In this document: in pieces, positions 50,200 to 63,170 of the stretch
Position numbering within the stretch: the stretch's first letter is position 1
Layout: each line of letters starts with the position of its first letter
Source of the DNA: Natronobacillus azotifigens
GTDB taxonomy: Bacteria > Bacillota > Bacilli > Bacillales > Amphibacillaceae
Direction: 5' to 3'
Assembly: GCF_026805325.1 (NCBI RefSeq)
Contig: NZ_JAPRAT010000001.1
Coordinates: 165,980-229,979 of the forward strand
DNA length: 64,000 bases
Translations under genes and position numbers: made by a program
Notes under the pieces: model-generated
Databases searched by the model: none
What the model saw: only the letters and a program-made list of their open reading frames with translations
Told to the model about the DNA's origin: nothing

Positions 50200-51315
50200 T
50201 TAACGGAAAGGTGGAGAATAAAGGATTCCGCCTTCTGTATACAGAGCGTTCAAACCACGTTCTAAATTAAAGATGGTATCTGGTCCAAGATTACGATTAT
50301 AAATTTCTTCATAGTTACCCACATGTCTGATAACACGTACTGCGAATTCATCATCAATACCTAACATTTGACCAAGTTCTCCTTCAAGACCCATAAAACG
50401 TCGAATAACTGGATCAGCACTATCTAAAAAGTCTTCATAGTTAGATGAATTAATTCCTAATTCTTCGGCTTCAATTGTAGCTAGAGTAACCCACTTTACA
50501 ACATCAAACCAATTATCATCACCGTGTCGTACGGTAGGTCCAAGTGGTTCTTTTGATAAACTTTCTACAAGAATAGTATGTGCATCGGGATCTGCTAAAG
50601 TAGCTTGACGAGATACTAACCCAGATTTATCTGTCGTCCAAGCATCAATACTACCAGATTCATAAGCTTCCACTACAGAGTCACTATCATCAAATAATAC
50701 TTGTTCATAAGTAATACCGTATTTCCGGAATTGATCGGCTAGATTCGATTCGGTTGTGGTACCTGTTTCCACACCAATTCTAGCACCTTCTAGTTCTTCA
50801 AGATTAGTAATACCGCTATCAGAGCGAACCATAATTCCTTGGCCGTCATAGAAAGTTGTTGGAGTGAAGTTCGTACCTAAGGCAACATCACGATCCAATG
50901 TCCAAGTAGTGTTTCGGATTAGAACGTCAACTTCACCTGTTTGCAATGCCGTAAAGCGTTCCTGTGCGGATAAAGGTCTTATTTCAATTGCCTCAGGATC
51001 GTCAAACAGTGCTGCTGCTAATGTTCTACCAAAATCCACATCGAAACCTTCATATTCACCATCAGAGTTTAGATAACCAAATCCAGGTAATTGATTATTT
51101 CCACCTACGATAACGTAACCGCGATCTAGAATGGTATCTAGTGTACTTCCCTCGGAACCGTTGCTACTTGTATTATTGGTTGTTTCTTCGGTGTCATCTC
51201 CATTGTTACCATTATCAGCTACAACAGGATCATCAGAAGTACAGCCTGTTAACACTAGGACAACTACCAAGAAGATACCAGCAAAAAAACCCATAACCTT
51301 TTTTGAACCTTTCAT
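50200..51315 (-). CDS. aapJ: General L-amino acid binding lipoprotein AapJ
   Basis: A 371-residue family-3 solute-binding protein: signal peptide with lipobox LTGC (lipidated Cys), an Asn/Asp/Glu/Ser linker, then LDTILDRGYVIVGGNNQLPGFGYLNSDGEYEGFDVDFGRTLAAALF and IRNTTWTLDRDV. This is the AapJ/BztA pattern, about 100 residues longer than ArtP/GlnH. In Proteobacteria AapJ is a free periplasmic protein; here it is lipid-anchored as expected for a Gram-positive. First gene of the aap unit. Nested inverted repeats lie in its upstream region. Confidence 0.92.
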   Translation of the reverse strand: MKGSKKVMGFFAGIFLVVVLVLTGCTSDDPVVADNGNNGDDTEETTNNTSSNGSEGSTLDTILDRGYVIVGGNNQLPGFGYLNSDGEYEGFDVDFGRTLAAALFDDPEAIEIRPLSAQERFTALQTGEVDVLIRNTTWTLDRDVALGTNFTPTTFYDGQGIMVRSDSGITNLEELEGARIGVETGTTTESNLADQFRKYGITYEQVLFDDSDSVVEAYESGSIDAWTTDKSGLVSRQATLADPDAHTILVESLSKEPLGPTVRHGDDNWFDVVKWVTLATIEAEELGINSSNYEDFLDSADPVIRRFMGLEGELGQMLGIDDEFAVRVIRHVGNYEEIYNRNLGPDTIFNLERGLNALYTEGGILYSPPFR

Positions 51316-51378
51316 TAAAAAATCCCCCTTAATTTTTATTGAGTTCTATGAATCTCACATTTTGAACTCATTTAGAAC

Positions 51379-51453
51379 ATTCTTACAAGCACTCATTAAA
51401 TAGACATTTATTTTAGAATATTCAATTAATTTAAAATAAATGCATGTAAGAAT
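51379..51453. promoter_or_regulatory. Nested inverted repeats upstream of aapJ
   Basis: Inner: CATTTATTTTA (51405-51415) and TAAAATAAATG (51432-51442), 11-bp perfect arms. Outer: ATTCTTACA (51379-51387) and TGTAAGAAT (51445-51453), 9-bp perfect arms. A third TTCTTACA occurs at 51511-51518. Candidate operator for an unknown regulator of the aap genes. Confidence 0.5.
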
Positions 51454-51459
51454 TTCCTA

Positions 51460-52075
51460 CAACCCTAGTGTATATAAGTTTACAATAGGTGTGAACTATT
51501 TTGTTAGATTTTCTTACATACTTTTGAAATAAATCCCTTTTGTTACTTTTTTGTTTAAATAGTTCCTTGTGGATTTTAGCTCGGGGGCATGATTAATAAT
51601 GGAGATGTTAACATATACAGATAGAAATACGTTGTAGCTTGATCATTTAGGATCAGTGAAACCATAGTCATTCATGTAGAAGGAGAGGAGACATGGGAGG
51701 ATTCAAACGCTTACCAAGACATGTATGCTTTCAATATTTTAAGTTAACACAAACTATGTGGTAAATGATTTATAATGTTCACATGAGATAGAGGATCGTA
51801 AAGTACTGTTATTCGTATGTCGTGCTTTTGGCTAAGTTGAGTATGAAAGGAGTTGTGTACTTATGCTTAGGTTAAGACCAAAAAAAGAGCTGCAACCTCA
51901 TCAAGATGTTTGATCTTGCTCAGATTGATGGGGAAATTGCCACTAACGTCGTCATAATACCTGATCGCTTCTAGGCTATGAATGAAAAATGCTCCAACCC
52001 TTAATGAAAAGAAGGAAGGAGTATCACACACAGCAGTTTATGAATTTTTTTTATCAACACTAAAATATTAGAAAT
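51460..52075. other. Gene-poor interval with decayed short frames
   Basis: About 600 bases without a convincing gene. Three short plus-strand frames have good ribosome sites or follow one another: 51693-51764 (23 residues after GGAGAGGAGAC), 51863-51913 (16 residues after AAAGGAG) and the frame beginning ATGTTTGATCTTGC at 51906. They may be remnants of a broken gene. No identifiable product. Confidence 0.4.
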
Positions 52076-52115
52076 GAAAAATAACGTTAGGGGCTTTTAA
52101 CTCCCTAACGTTATT
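52076..52115 (-). terminator. Terminator of ilv-leu operon
   Basis: On the minus strand AATAACGTTAGGG / CCCTAACGTTATT is followed by TTTCATTTC, 30 bases after the leuD stop. Confidence 0.88.
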
Positions 52116-52147
52116 AAATCGATAAAGTATGAATTTGAGATAATCAG

Positions 52148-52738
52148 TTAGTATACTACATGTGTTTTTTCAAACTGATCGATTTTATCACTGTGTGTTA
52201 ATGTTACAGATATATCATCCCAACCATTTAATAGCATCTCACGCTGGTAGGCTGCAAGGTCGAAATCGGCTGAGAAACCTTCTCTATCATATACTTTTTT
52301 TGCTTCTAAATCTACAGTTAATTCATAATCAGAAGCTTCTGCATTCTTAATTAACTGTTGAGCTTCCTGGTCGGTTAATTTAACTGGTAAGATACCATTC
52401 TTCGTACAATTGTTATAGAAAATATCCGCAAAACTTGAAGCGATAATGATACGGAAACCGAAGTCTTGTAGTGCCCAAGGAGCATGTTCTCGAGAAGATC
52501 CACAGCCGAAGTTTTCTCCGGCAACTAAAATCGTTGCTCTTTGGTATTTTGGATTATTTAATGAAAAATCTTTTCTTGGTTCCTCGTTTTCATCGTATCT
52601 CCAGTTATAAAAAAGAAATTTACCAAAACCTTGTCGCGAGATTCGCTTCAAAAATTGCTTAGGGATAATTTGATCGGTATCTACGTTCGCACGATTTAGT
52701 GGATAGACAAGCCCTGTGTGTTGTCGTATAGGTTCCAT
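52148..52738 (-). CDS. leuD: 3-isopropylmalate dehydratase small subunit
   Basis: A 196-residue small subunit of isopropylmalate isomerase (leucine pathway step 2). The swivelling-domain motifs [18 protein letters not shown] and [17 protein letters not shown] are intact. It works with LeuC, encoded 29 bases upstream. ATG follows AGAAGGAGGAAACAAG. Last gene of the ilv-leu operon, followed by a terminator. Confidence 0.96.
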   Translation of the reverse strand: MEPIRQHTGLVYPLNRANVDTDQIIPKQFLKRISRQGFGKFLFYNWRYDENEEPRKDFSLNNPKYQRATILVAGENFGCGSSREHAPWALQDFGFRIIIASSFADIFYNNCTKNGILPVKLTDQEAQQLIKNAEASDYELTVDLEAKKVYDREGFSADFDLAAYQREMLLNGWDDISVTLTHSDKIDQFEKTHVVY

Positions 52739-52767
52739 CTTGTTTCCTCCTTCTATGAAATAGATCT

Positions 52768-54171
52768 TTAGACAAATGTTCGAACGTCAACAAATCGACC
52801 TTCTATGGCAGCTGCAGCCGCCATTTCAGGACTAACAAGATGAGTGCGAGAATCAGCGCCTTGACGTCCTTCAAAGTTTCGATTAGAGGTAGATGCACAA
52901 CGCTCACCAGGGGGGACAGCATCTCCATTCATAGCAAGGCACATACTACAGCCTGGTTCACGCCATTCAAAACCTGCATCTTTAAATAGTTGATCAAGTC
53001 CTGATTTTTCAGCTTCTAATTTTACCGTTTGAGATCCAGGTACAACAATTGCCGTTACATCAGGATGCACTTTTCTTCCTTTGATTACACTAGCAGCTTG
53101 CTCAAGATCTTGTAATCTAGAATTTGTACAAGAGCCTATAAATACATGTTCTATGGTAACAGAAGAGATTGGGACAGATGCTGTTAGTCCCATATAATCT
53201 AATGCATGCTGTATCTCATTTTTGTCATTTTCATTATCTGCTTGATCTGGGTTTGGTATATTGGCATTAATGGGTACACACATGCTTGGATTGGTTCCCC
53301 AAGTAACTTGAGGTTCAATTTCCTCTGCATTAATCTCAACGGTTCGATCATATGTTGCACCTTCATCTGTCGCTAAATTTAACCAATCTTTTGTAGCTTG
53401 CTCAAATTCCTCTCCTTTTGGTGCATAGGGACGATTTCGGAGGTATTCAATTGTAGTTTCATCTGGACTAACTAACCCCGCACGCGCACCTGCTTCTATT
53501 GACATGTTACAAATTGTCATGCGTCCTTCCATGGAGAGGTTGCGCACTGCTTCACCAGTGTATTCAATAACATAACCAGTTCCAAAATCAACTCCTTGTT
53601 GTCCGATAATTGCTAATATTAAGTCTTTAGCGGTTACACCAACACCTAATTTACCATTAATTTTGACATTTAATGTTTTCGGCTTGGATTGCCAGACAGT
53701 TTGAGTTGCTAGAACATGTTCGACTTCACTTGTACCAATCCCAAATGCCAATGCTCCAAATGCGCCATGAGTTGATGTGTGACTGTCTCCACATACAATC
53801 GTTTTACCGGGCTGTGTCAGTCCAAGTTCTGGACCAATAACATGAACAATCCCTTGATGTGGGTGACCAACGCCAGCAATCGGAACTCCAAATTCTTCAC
53901 AATTTTTTTTCAATGTATCCATCTGTAGTTTGGAAATTTCATCTTTTACAATATTTTGATGAATAGTTGGAACATTGTGATCCATTGTAGCAAAGGTACG
54001 ATTTGGTTGTCGTACCTTACGTCCTTTTAATCTTAGGCCTTCGAAAGCTTGTGGAGAAGTTACTTCATGAACAAGGTGAAGGTCAATGTATAATAATCCT
54101 GGTTTTCCTTCCTCTTGATGTACGACATTCTTATCCCATATTTTCTCAATAATTGTTTTGGCTTTTGTCAT
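52768..54171 (-). CDS. leuC: 3-isopropylmalate dehydratase large subunit
   Basis: A 467-residue aconitase-family large subunit. The 4Fe-4S cysteines are in [12 protein letters not shown] and [11 protein letters not shown], and the substrate region [28 protein letters not shown] is complete. It isomerises 2-isopropylmalate to 3-isopropylmalate with LeuD. ATG follows TAGGAGGGATCTATGTC. Full length for the family. Confidence 0.96.
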   Translation of the reverse strand: MTKAKTIIEKIWDKNVVHQEEGKPGLLYIDLHLVHEVTSPQAFEGLRLKGRKVRQPNRTFATMDHNVPTIHQNIVKDEISKLQMDTLKKNCEEFGVPIAGVGHPHQGIVHVIGPELGLTQPGKTIVCGDSHTSTHGAFGALAFGIGTSEVEHVLATQTVWQSKPKTLNVKINGKLGVGVTAKDLILAIIGQQGVDFGTGYVIEYTGEAVRNLSMEGRMTICNMSIEAGARAGLVSPDETTIEYLRNRPYAPKGEEFEQATKDWLNLATDEGATYDRTVEINAEEIEPQVTWGTNPSMCVPINANIPNPDQADNENDKNEIQHALDYMGLTASVPISSVTIEHVFIGSCTNSRLQDLEQAASVIKGRKVHPDVTAIVVPGSQTVKLEAEKSGLDQLFKDAGFEWREPGCSMCLAMNGDAVPPGERCASTSNRNFEGRQGADSRTHLVSPEMAAAAAIEGRFVDVRTFV

Positions 54172-54198
54172 GACATAGATCCCTCCTACTAAAGCTAA

Positions 54199-55269
54199 TT
54201 ATTCTTCTATACAAGCAATAATCGCTTGTGTCATCTCTTTTGTTGAAACTTTTTCTCCCGATTTTACAGCTAGATCAGCAGTATAATAGCCCTTATCAAT
54301 ACACGCTTCTATGGCTTTTTCAATAACTGTTGCTTCTTCCTCAAGTGCAAATGAATAACGTAACATCATTGCAGTTGATAAAAGCATAGCTACGGGATTA
54401 GCAATACCAAGACCAGCGATATCAGGTGCGGAACCGTGTGCAGGTTCATATAGGCCCACTCCGTTTTCTGCTAAACTAGCAGAAGGTAACATACCTAATG
54501 AACCAGTTAAAACAGATGCTTCATCACTTAAAATGTCACCAAACATGTTCTCTGTTACAATGACATCGAAACTACTTGGATTTGTTATGAGTTTCATAGC
54601 AGCTGCATCCACTAACACATGTTCTACTTCAACATCAGGATACATTTGCTTTTTTTCTTCAACAATCTCTCTCCATAGCTTACTAGATTCTAATACGTTA
54701 GCTTTATCTACGGAAGTGAGTTTTTTGTTTCGAATTTGTGCACTCTGAAATCCTTTATCAATGATCCGTTCCATTTCTTTGCGCGTATAGGCGAGGGTAT
54801 CGATCACAGCGGATTGATCAGCATTTCTTTCACTAGGTTGCCCAAAATAAAGGCCGCCAGTAAGCTCACGAACAATTAATAAGTCACTCCCCTGAATGAT
54901 TTCTTCTTTTAATGGGGAGGCACTAAGTAATTGTTTAAATCCTTTTACTGGCCTTAGATTTGCATAAAGATCAAGCGCCTTTCGAATCCCTAACAATCCA
55001 CGCTCTGGACGTAAATCAGAAGGATTATTGTCCCATTTAGGCCCTCCAACTGCTCCTAATAAAACTGCATCAGCAACTTCACAAGAGTTAATGGTTTGCT
55101 GGGGGAGGGGGGTGTTCAATTGATCAATTGCTGCGCCGCCAATTAGTTGATAATCGAAGATAAATTGATGGTTAAACTTTTTGGCAATTGTTTCTAATAT
55201 ATCAACAGCAGCATCCATTATTTCTGGTCCGATTCCGTCACCTGGAAGAAGGACAATTTTTTTCTGCAT
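54199..55269 (-). CDS. leuB: 3-isopropylmalate dehydrogenase
   Basis: A 356-residue NAD-dependent decarboxylating dehydrogenase (leucine pathway step 3). Motifs: LLPGDGIGPEIMDAAV, LRPERGLLGIRKALDLYANLRP, RELTGGLYFG and the metal/NAD region NMFGDILSDEASVLTGSLGMLPSAS, then YEPAHGSAPDIAG. ATG 55269 after GGAGGATATAATC is preferred; the frame extends back to 55338 inside leuA. Sits between leuA and leuC. Confidence 0.96.
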   Translation of the reverse strand: MQKKIVLLPGDGIGPEIMDAAVDILETIAKKFNHQFIFDYQLIGGAAIDQLNTPLPQQTINSCEVADAVLLGAVGGPKWDNNPSDLRPERGLLGIRKALDLYANLRPVKGFKQLLSASPLKEEIIQGSDLLIVRELTGGLYFGQPSERNADQSAVIDTLAYTRKEMERIIDKGFQSAQIRNKKLTSVDKANVLESSKLWREIVEEKKQMYPDVEVEHVLVDAAAMKLITNPSSFDVIVTENMFGDILSDEASVLTGSLGMLPSASLAENGVGLYEPAHGSAPDIAGLGIANPVAMLLSTAMMLRYSFALEEEATVIEKAIEACIDKGYYTADLAVKSGEKVSTKEMTQAIIACIEE

Positions 55270-55285
55270 GATTATATCCTCCATT

Positions 55286-57887
<2,602 letters not shown>

Positions 57888-57910
57888 TTAACTTTTGTTT
57901 TGCCTGTTTC

Positions 57911-58435
57911 TTAATGAAGTAAAGAGAACGGTGCTTGCTCTTGCCCGGCTTGAGGTTGTTGCCCCCGCATGAATGCAGTCACACCTGTTCTTGCAATGTC
58001 TTTTACTCCATATGGTCGTAATAATTCGATTAATGCTTCCACCTTTTCTGATTTCCCAGTTACTTGAATAGAAAGTGTATCTTTACTCACATCAATGACT
58101 GTTGCACGAAACGGTTCGATAATGCCTTGGATTTCTGCCCGGAGTTGCCCATTGCTGACGATTTTAATAAGGGCCAATTCCCGAGCAACGATTGCTTTGT
58201 CTGTAATATCGGAAACTTTTAATACGTCAATTTGTTTATTCAATTGTTTTGTTACCTGCTCTAATTTTTGAAAATCTTCAACTTCTACAACAAATGTCAT
58301 TCTCGAAATTCCTTCTGTTTCTGTCCTGCCTACAGAAATGCTCTCAATGTTAAATTGACGTTTTTGTAATAGACCGGTAATTCGGTTTAGCACACCACTT
58401 CTGTTTCTTACTTTTGCTGTAATAATTCGCTTCAT
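57911..58435 (-). CDS. ilvH: Acetolactate synthase small (regulatory) subunit
   Basis: A 174-residue regulatory subunit with an N-terminal ACT domain (residues 3-75, [28 protein letters not shown]) and the C-terminal ALS-associated domain. It activates and confers valine sensitivity on IlvB. Its ATG overlaps the ilvB stop (ATGA), so it is translationally coupled. Confidence 0.96.
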   Translation of the reverse strand: MKRIITAKVRNRSGVLNRITGLLQKRQFNIESISVGRTETEGISRMTFVVEVEDFQKLEQVTKQLNKQIDVLKVSDITDKAIVARELALIKIVSNGQLRAEIQGIIEPFRATVIDVSKDTLSIQVTGKSEKVEALIELLRPYGVKDIARTGVTAFMRGQQPQAGQEQAPFSLLH

Positions 58436-60165
58436 GGTTTCACTCCTATCATTTCGTGAAGTCCCTTACCAGGTGCAATCATCGGATATACATTTTCTTG
58501 TTGAAGCACACGGCAATCAATTAATACAGGTCCATCATAAGCAAGTAAATCAGGGAGTTTTTCTGATAGCTCTTCTTGTGTATCGATTTTAACTCCTTTA
58601 ATTTCATATGCTTCAGCTAATTTTACAAAGTCAGGCTGAATGCTGAAAACAGATTCAGAATAGCGTTTTTCATAGAATTTCTCCTGCCATTGCCTTACCA
58701 TACCAAGTGCTGCATTATTGACGATGATAATTTTGACTGGCAAGTTACGTTCTTGCAAAATCGATAATTCTTGCAGAGTCATTTGAAACCCACCATCACC
58801 AACGATTGCGACTACCATATCTTCAGGTGCTGCTAATTGGGCACCGATCGCTGCTGGAAAACCAAAGCCCATCGTCCCTAAGCCACCAGAGGTAACCCAA
58901 CGGTTTGGTTTGTTGAATTTATAAAATTGTGCCGTCCACATTTGATGTTGACCGACATCGGTAGTGATAATGGCATCTCCATTTGTTTCTTTAAATACTT
59001 GTTCAATAGCCCATTGCCCAATCATATCTGTCTCGGGTTTCGTATACCAAAGTGGGTAATTCGCTTTGTTTTCTTGCACATGGCTGAGCCAGGTACTAAA
59101 ATCAGGTGTTGTTTTAATCTGTTTACACATTTCTTTTAAAGCAAGTTTAGCATCGCCAACAATCGGAATATGTGTGGTGATGTTTTTCCCAATCTCTGCA
59201 GGATCAATATCAATATGTGCGACGATTGCAGAAGGAGCAAAATGGTCTAAATTTCCGGTCAGGCGATCATCAAAACGTGCGCCAATATTGATCAATAAAT
59301 CTGTTTCATATAAAGCTTGGTTAGCAGCGTAAGTTCCATGCATACCAGCCATTCCTAAAAATAATTCATCTTCCCCAGGAAAAGCACCTAGACCTAATAA
59401 AGTAGAAGCAACCGGTATTTGGTGTGTTTTTGCAAAACTCAAAATTTCCTCCGTAGCTTTACTAAATAAAATACCTGCGCCAGTCAAAATTACTGGTTTT
59501 TGAGCAGTTTCCAATGCTTCTTTCAATTTTTTAACTTGCAAAGGATTTGGTTTAATCGTCGGTTGATATCCTGGTAAATAAAATGCTTCATCATATTTGT
59601 CTGCACAAGGATTTGCTGCAAGATCCTTTGGAATATCGATTAGAACAGGCCCCGGACGACCGGTTGTTGCAATATGAAAAGCTTCTTTAATGACGCGTGG
59701 TAGATCACTAATTGATCTTACTTGATAATTATGCTTTGTAATTGGTGTTGTAATTCCCATAATGTCTGCTTCTTGGAAAGCATCGGTACCGATTACTGCT
59801 TGATTAACTTGACCAGTAAATACAACGAGTGGTAAAGAATCAATCATTGCATCGGCTATTCCTGTTACTAAATTGGTAGCGCCAGGACCAGAAGTTGCAA
59901 TAACAACACCTGGTTTACCTGAAACTCTTGCATAACCTTCTGCTGCATGAATAGATCCTTGTTCATGCCGAGCTAATACTTGATTAAATGAACTCTTCTT
60001 TTTATATAACGCATCAAAAATCGGTAAAACGGCTCCTCCAGGATAACCAAATAACGTGTCGACATTTGCATCAATTAAAGCTTCTATTAACAGATCTGCT
60101 CCTGTTTTTGGTGCATGTGAGATTGTTGGGTTGTTGTCCTGGTGTTCTGCTTTTGCCTTTACCAC
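58432..60165 (-). CDS. ilvB: Acetolactate synthase large subunit
   Basis: A 577-residue thiamine-diphosphate enzyme (first common step of branched-chain amino-acid synthesis). Motifs: [15 protein letters not shown] with the catalytic Glu in [19 protein letters not shown]-binding middle domain, and TPP motif [33 protein letters not shown] 60165 (VVKAKAEHQ), six bases after AGGAGGG, is the start; the longer frame to 60258 runs into the T-box terminator region. Preceded by a T-box leader. Confidence 0.95.
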   Translation of the reverse strand: MVKAKAEHQDNNPTISHAPKTGADLLIEALIDANVDTLFGYPGGAVLPIFDALYKKKSSFNQVLARHEQGSIHAAEGYARVSGKPGVVIATSGPGATNLVTGIADAMIDSLPLVVFTGQVNQAVIGTDAFQEADIMGITTPITKHNYQVRSISDLPRVIKEAFHIATTGRPGPVLIDIPKDLAANPCADKYDEAFYLPGYQPTIKPNPLQVKKLKEALETAQKPVILTGAGILFSKATEEILSFAKTHQIPVASTLLGLGAFPGEDELFLGMAGMHGTYAANQALYETDLLINIGARFDDRLTGNLDHFAPSAIVAHIDIDPAEIGKNITTHIPIVGDAKLALKEMCKQIKTTPDFSTWLSHVQENKANYPLWYTKPETDMIGQWAIEQVFKETNGDAIITTDVGQHQMWTAQFYKFNKPNRWVTSGGLGTMGFGFPAAIGAQLAAPEDMVVAIVGDGGFQMTLQELSILQERNLPVKIIIVNNAALGMVRQWQEKFYEKRYSESVFSIQPDFVKLAEAYEIKGVKIDTQEELSEKLPDLLAYDGPVLIDCRVLQQENVYPMIAPGKGLHEMIGVKP

Positions 60166-60261
60166 ATTAATCCCTCCTATAGAATAATTGTGAATTTTTA
60201 GTGTAGTTGCTGTTTGTATTTTGTAATAAAAAATAAGAAAAAGACCAATTCTCTCCAAATA

Positions 60262-60540
60262 AACTGCGCCAATGCAGAATTACAAGGGAGAAAAGATCTT
60301 TTCTTTTCACGGTACCACCCTGATTCATTGTATTTTCTTAAATACAACCTTAGGAAGCATTATGATCATAATGCTTCTTTTGATAACGGGTAAATGTGAA
60401 TTTACCCGGTTAAATCTATCAGGTGTAAACCGTTCAATTTAACGCTCCAAGACGATGTCGGAATAAGTTGTATTTCCGGGCTTCCAGCAACCCCGGCTCT
60501 CTGTGAATACAATGATTTATTCCTTTGTTCTTATCATCGC
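60262..60540 (-). promoter_or_regulatory. T-box leader upstream of ilvB
   Basis: On the minus strand: Stem I with the distal loop GGTTGCTGGAAGCCCGG, a conserved CTTGGAGCGTT, and the T-box antiterminator core GGGTGGTACCGTG (60320-60308), followed by the competing terminator GAAAAGA / TCTTTTC with CCC (60308-60286). The specifier codon could be CUU (Leu, 60467-60465) or AUC (Ile, near 60456); leucine is expected from the operon. Uncharged tRNA would allow read-through into ilvBHC-leuABCD. Confidence 0.9.
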
Positions 60541-60555
60541 TTTCTCTTTATGAAA

Positions 60556-62223
60556 TTAGAAATCCATTACTCCACCAGTGTTAGCGGATGTTACTAATTT
60601 AGCGTACTTGGCTAAATAACCAGTTTTTATTTTCGGTTCTGGCTTCTTCCATTGTTCTTTCCGTTTAGATAATTCTTCATCACTTACAGATAATTCAATG
60701 GTTCGTGAAGGTAAGTCTATGATAATCTCATCACCATTATTTACAAATGCAATTGGTCCACCTTCAGCAGCTTCTGGAGAGATGTGTCCAATGGAAATTC
60801 CACGGGACGCACCAGAAAATCTACCATCGGTAATTAACGCTACTTCTTTATCTAATCCGCGACCAGCAATTGCAGCAGTAGGGGCAAGCATTTCCGGCAT
60901 ACCCGGTCCGCCTTTTGGTCCTTCGTAACGAATAACGACAACGTCCCCGGATTTAACGGTTCCATCATTGATCCCTGCTTGAGCTTCGTCTTGCGATTCA
61001 AAAACGACAGCTTTACCAACAAATTTCTTAATGGAAGGATCAACTGCGCCTACTTTAATTACCCCTCCATTTGGTGCGATGTTACCATGTAAAATAGATA
61101 AGCCACCAACAGGACTATAAGGGTTATCGAGTGGATGAATGACGGCTTCGTTTAAGATTTTGTGATCTTTAACATTTTCACTAATTGACTTTCCAGTGAT
61201 TGTGATTCTATCTTTATGAATAACGCCCTCTAATTTACATAACTCTCGGATGATAGCACTTACTCCACCAGCAAGATGCACATCATGCATCGTATATTGT
61301 GACGCTGGACTTATTTTTGCTAAGTAAGGCACCTTTTCTGCTACTTCGTTAATTCGTTTAAGATCGTAATCAATCCCAGCTTCATTTGCAATAGCTAATG
61401 TATGAAGGACGGTATTCGTTGAACCACCCATAGCCATGTCTAAAGCAAACGCGTCATCAATAGTATCTTTTGTAATGATATCACGAGGTTTTATATCTTT
61501 TTTAACTAAGTCAATTAGATGATGTGCAGCTTGATAGATCAATTCGTGTCGCTCATCAGAGGTTGCAACAATCGTTCCATTACCCGGAACAGTCATTCCT
61601 AACATTTCCATTAATGAGTTCATCGAGTTAGCAGTGAACATTCCCGAACAAGATCCACATGTTGGGCAAGCTAAAGTCTCTAGCTCTTTTAATTCAGCTT
61701 CTGTCATTTTTCCTGAGTGAACGGCTCCAACACCTTCAAACATGGACATTAAGGATAAGTGTTCACCACTCGGAGATATGCCACCTTCCATGGGACCACC
61801 AGATACAAATACAGATGGTACATTCGTTCGAACCGATGCCATTAACATCCCAGGTGTAATTTTGTCACAGTTTGGAATATAGAAGACCCCATCAAACCAA
61901 TGGGCGTTAATTACAGTTTCTGCACTATCAGCGATTATTTCACGACTAGGTAGGGAGTATCGCATTCCAATATGTCCCATAGCGATTCCATCATCGACAC
62001 CAATCGTATTAAATTCAAATGGAATTCCACCAGCTTCACGAATAGCTTCTTTCACTACTTCTGCAAATTTATTTAAGTGACGGTGACCCGGGATAATATC
62101 GACATAAGAGTTACAGACACCGATAAATGGCTTACCTAAATCACTTGTTTTAACCCCTGTTGCGTGTAATAAACTACGGTGGGGAGCTCGATCCATTCCT
62201 TTTTTTATCATGTCACTACGCAT
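60556..62223 (-). CDS. ilvD: Dihydroxy-acid dehydratase
   Basis: A 555-residue Fe-S dehydratase (third common step for valine, isoleucine and the leucine precursor). Motifs: cysteine in [44 protein letters not shown], and the C-terminal [26 protein letters not shown] 62223 ([16 protein letters not shown]) follows AGGAGCTGGCAAC and aligns with other IlvD starts; an in-frame extension back to 62298 lacks a ribosome site. First gene of the biosynthetic cluster, ahead of the T-box. Confidence 0.96.
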   Translation of the reverse strand: MRSDMIKKGMDRAPHRSLLHATGVKTSDLGKPFIGVCNSYVDIIPGHRHLNKFAEVVKEAIREAGGIPFEFNTIGVDDGIAMGHIGMRYSLPSREIIADSAETVINAHWFDGVFYIPNCDKITPGMLMASVRTNVPSVFVSGGPMEGGISPSGEHLSLMSMFEGVGAVHSGKMTEAELKELETLACPTCGSCSGMFTANSMNSLMEMLGMTVPGNGTIVATSDERHELIYQAAHHLIDLVKKDIKPRDIITKDTIDDAFALDMAMGGSTNTVLHTLAIANEAGIDYDLKRINEVAEKVPYLAKISPASQYTMHDVHLAGGVSAIIRELCKLEGVIHKDRITITGKSISENVKDHKILNEAVIHPLDNPYSPVGGLSILHGNIAPNGGVIKVGAVDPSIKKFVGKAVVFESQDEAQAGINDGTVKSGDVVVIRYEGPKGGPGMPEMLAPTAAIAGRGLDKEVALITDGRFSGASRGISIGHISPEAAEGGPIAFVNNGDEIIIDLPSRTIELSVSDEELSKRKEQWKKPEPKIKTGYLAKYAKLVTSANTGGVMDF

Positions 62224-62357
62224 GTTGCCAGCTCCTAACTTTAACTTATGTTCCTGTTCTTCTAAGAGGACGTTCAAGGGGTTCAGTAAAAGGACCAAAG
62301 CTTTTTTTAATCAATTTTCAACAGCTTTTTTTGAACAGTATTTCTTAGTGAAAACAA

Positions 62358-62372
62358 AATTTTTGAAAAATT
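62358..62372. promoter_or_regulatory. CodY box candidate, ilvD leader
   Basis: AATTTTTGAAAAATT matches the CodY consensus AATTTTCWGAAAATT at 12 of 15 positions; about 45-60 bases into the predicted transcript. Confidence 0.5.
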
Positions 62373-62423
62373 CAAACAATAAAAGAATGAGAAAAAATAA
62401 AATTAATTATTTGGTTGTCGACA

Positions 62424-62452
62424 ATCATACAATCATTTCTAAAATTGGTCAA
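62424..62452 (-). promoter_or_regulatory. Sigma-A promoter of ilvD
   Basis: On the minus strand TTGACC (62452-62447), 17 bases, TATGAT (62429-62424). Gives a leader of about 190 bases before ilvD. Confidence 0.75.
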
Positions 62453-62465
62453 CAGGTTTAGTGAA

Positions 62466-62480
62466 AATTTTCTGATTTTT
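62466..62480. promoter_or_regulatory. CodY box candidate upstream of ilvD promoter
   Basis: AATTTTCTGATTTTT matches the CodY consensus at 12 of 15 positions, just upstream of the -35 box. Confidence 0.5.
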
Positions 62481-62504
62481 TCTATAAAGGAAAAAATAAA
62501 ATAG

Positions 62505-62518
62505 CGAAAGCGTTATCT
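62505..62518. promoter_or_regulatory. cre-like CcpA site upstream of ilvD
   Basis: CGAAAGCGTTATCT matches the cre core TGNAARCGNWWWCA with two end mismatches, about 95 bases before the predicted ilvD transcription start. A cre at similar distance activates the B. subtilis ilv-leu operon through CcpA. Confidence 0.45.
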
Positions 62519-62598
62519 TCCTATTTTCTTATAAAATATATCTAAATTTATGACACTTTCTATACATGTTATAATAAGGATAGAGAGGGGCTGAACGT

Positions 62599-63054
62599 AT
62601 GCAGCTAGCTATTATTCCATGTGGTAAAAAGAAGATTTGGGATAAATATCCCCAAAAACAAGGAGTAACAGTAGATGAAGCTTATATTGGAGTCTTACAT
62701 CGATTGACCAAACAATATGCAACGTTATTTTGTGATCAATGGGTAATTATGTCTGCTAAACACGGGTTTCAATTACCATATGAGATAATACCGTCTAACT
62801 ATAATCTCACATTTGGAATGAAAAGATCTCCTTCTGTGATTACTAATCAACAATTAATGAAACAATGGAAAGAAAAAGATCTCATTAAATATGAACAAAT
62901 TATTGTATTAACAGGAAAAAAACACAAAAAAGTAATCGATCAACTCTTCTTAACGGATCAAGAAATAATCTATCCATTATTGGGAACTCAAGGAATTGGA
63001 GACATGCAAAAGAAACTAAAGCTTGCGATAGAATCGAAAAACCCACTACATTAA
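62599..63054 (+). CDS. DUF6884 domain protein
   Basis: A 151-residue protein starting MQLAIIPCGKKKIWDK, with the family's IIPCGKKK motif, a central WVIMSAKHGFQLPYEIIPSNYNLTF and an IIVLTGKKHKKVIDQLF stretch. This is the DUF6884 pattern (SCGKKK...SAKHGLL...), which has a TGT/YfiD-like small alpha/beta fold and no settled function. ATG 62599 follows GAGAGGGGCTGAACGT. It is divergent from ilvD, sharing the upstream region, and ends before its own terminator. Confidence 0.78.
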   Translation: MQLAIIPCGKKKIWDKYPQKQGVTVDEAYIGVLHRLTKQYATLFCDQWVIMSAKHGFQLPYEIIPSNYNLTFGMKRSPSVITNQQLMKQWKEKDLIKYEQIIVLTGKKHKKVIDQLFLTDQEIIYPLLGTQGIGDMQKKLKLAIESKNPLH

Positions 63055-63112
63055 AGACTACATCCTTCTATTATAGACACGCAATGAAATTCATGTTGCG
63101 ATTATATCGATG

Positions 63113-63146
63113 AAGACAGGTTAGGATAGTTTACTGTCTTTTATCA
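63113..63146 (+). terminator. Terminator after DUF6884 gene
   Basis: AAGACAG / CTGTCTT around a 14-base loop followed by TTATC. Confidence 0.65.
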
Positions 63147-63170
63147 TGTTATAAGAGAGGAGGAGCTATT

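Noticed and set aside
51863..51980. Transposase fragment
   Set aside because: The short frames have no recognisable transposase motif and no terminal inverted repeats were seen.
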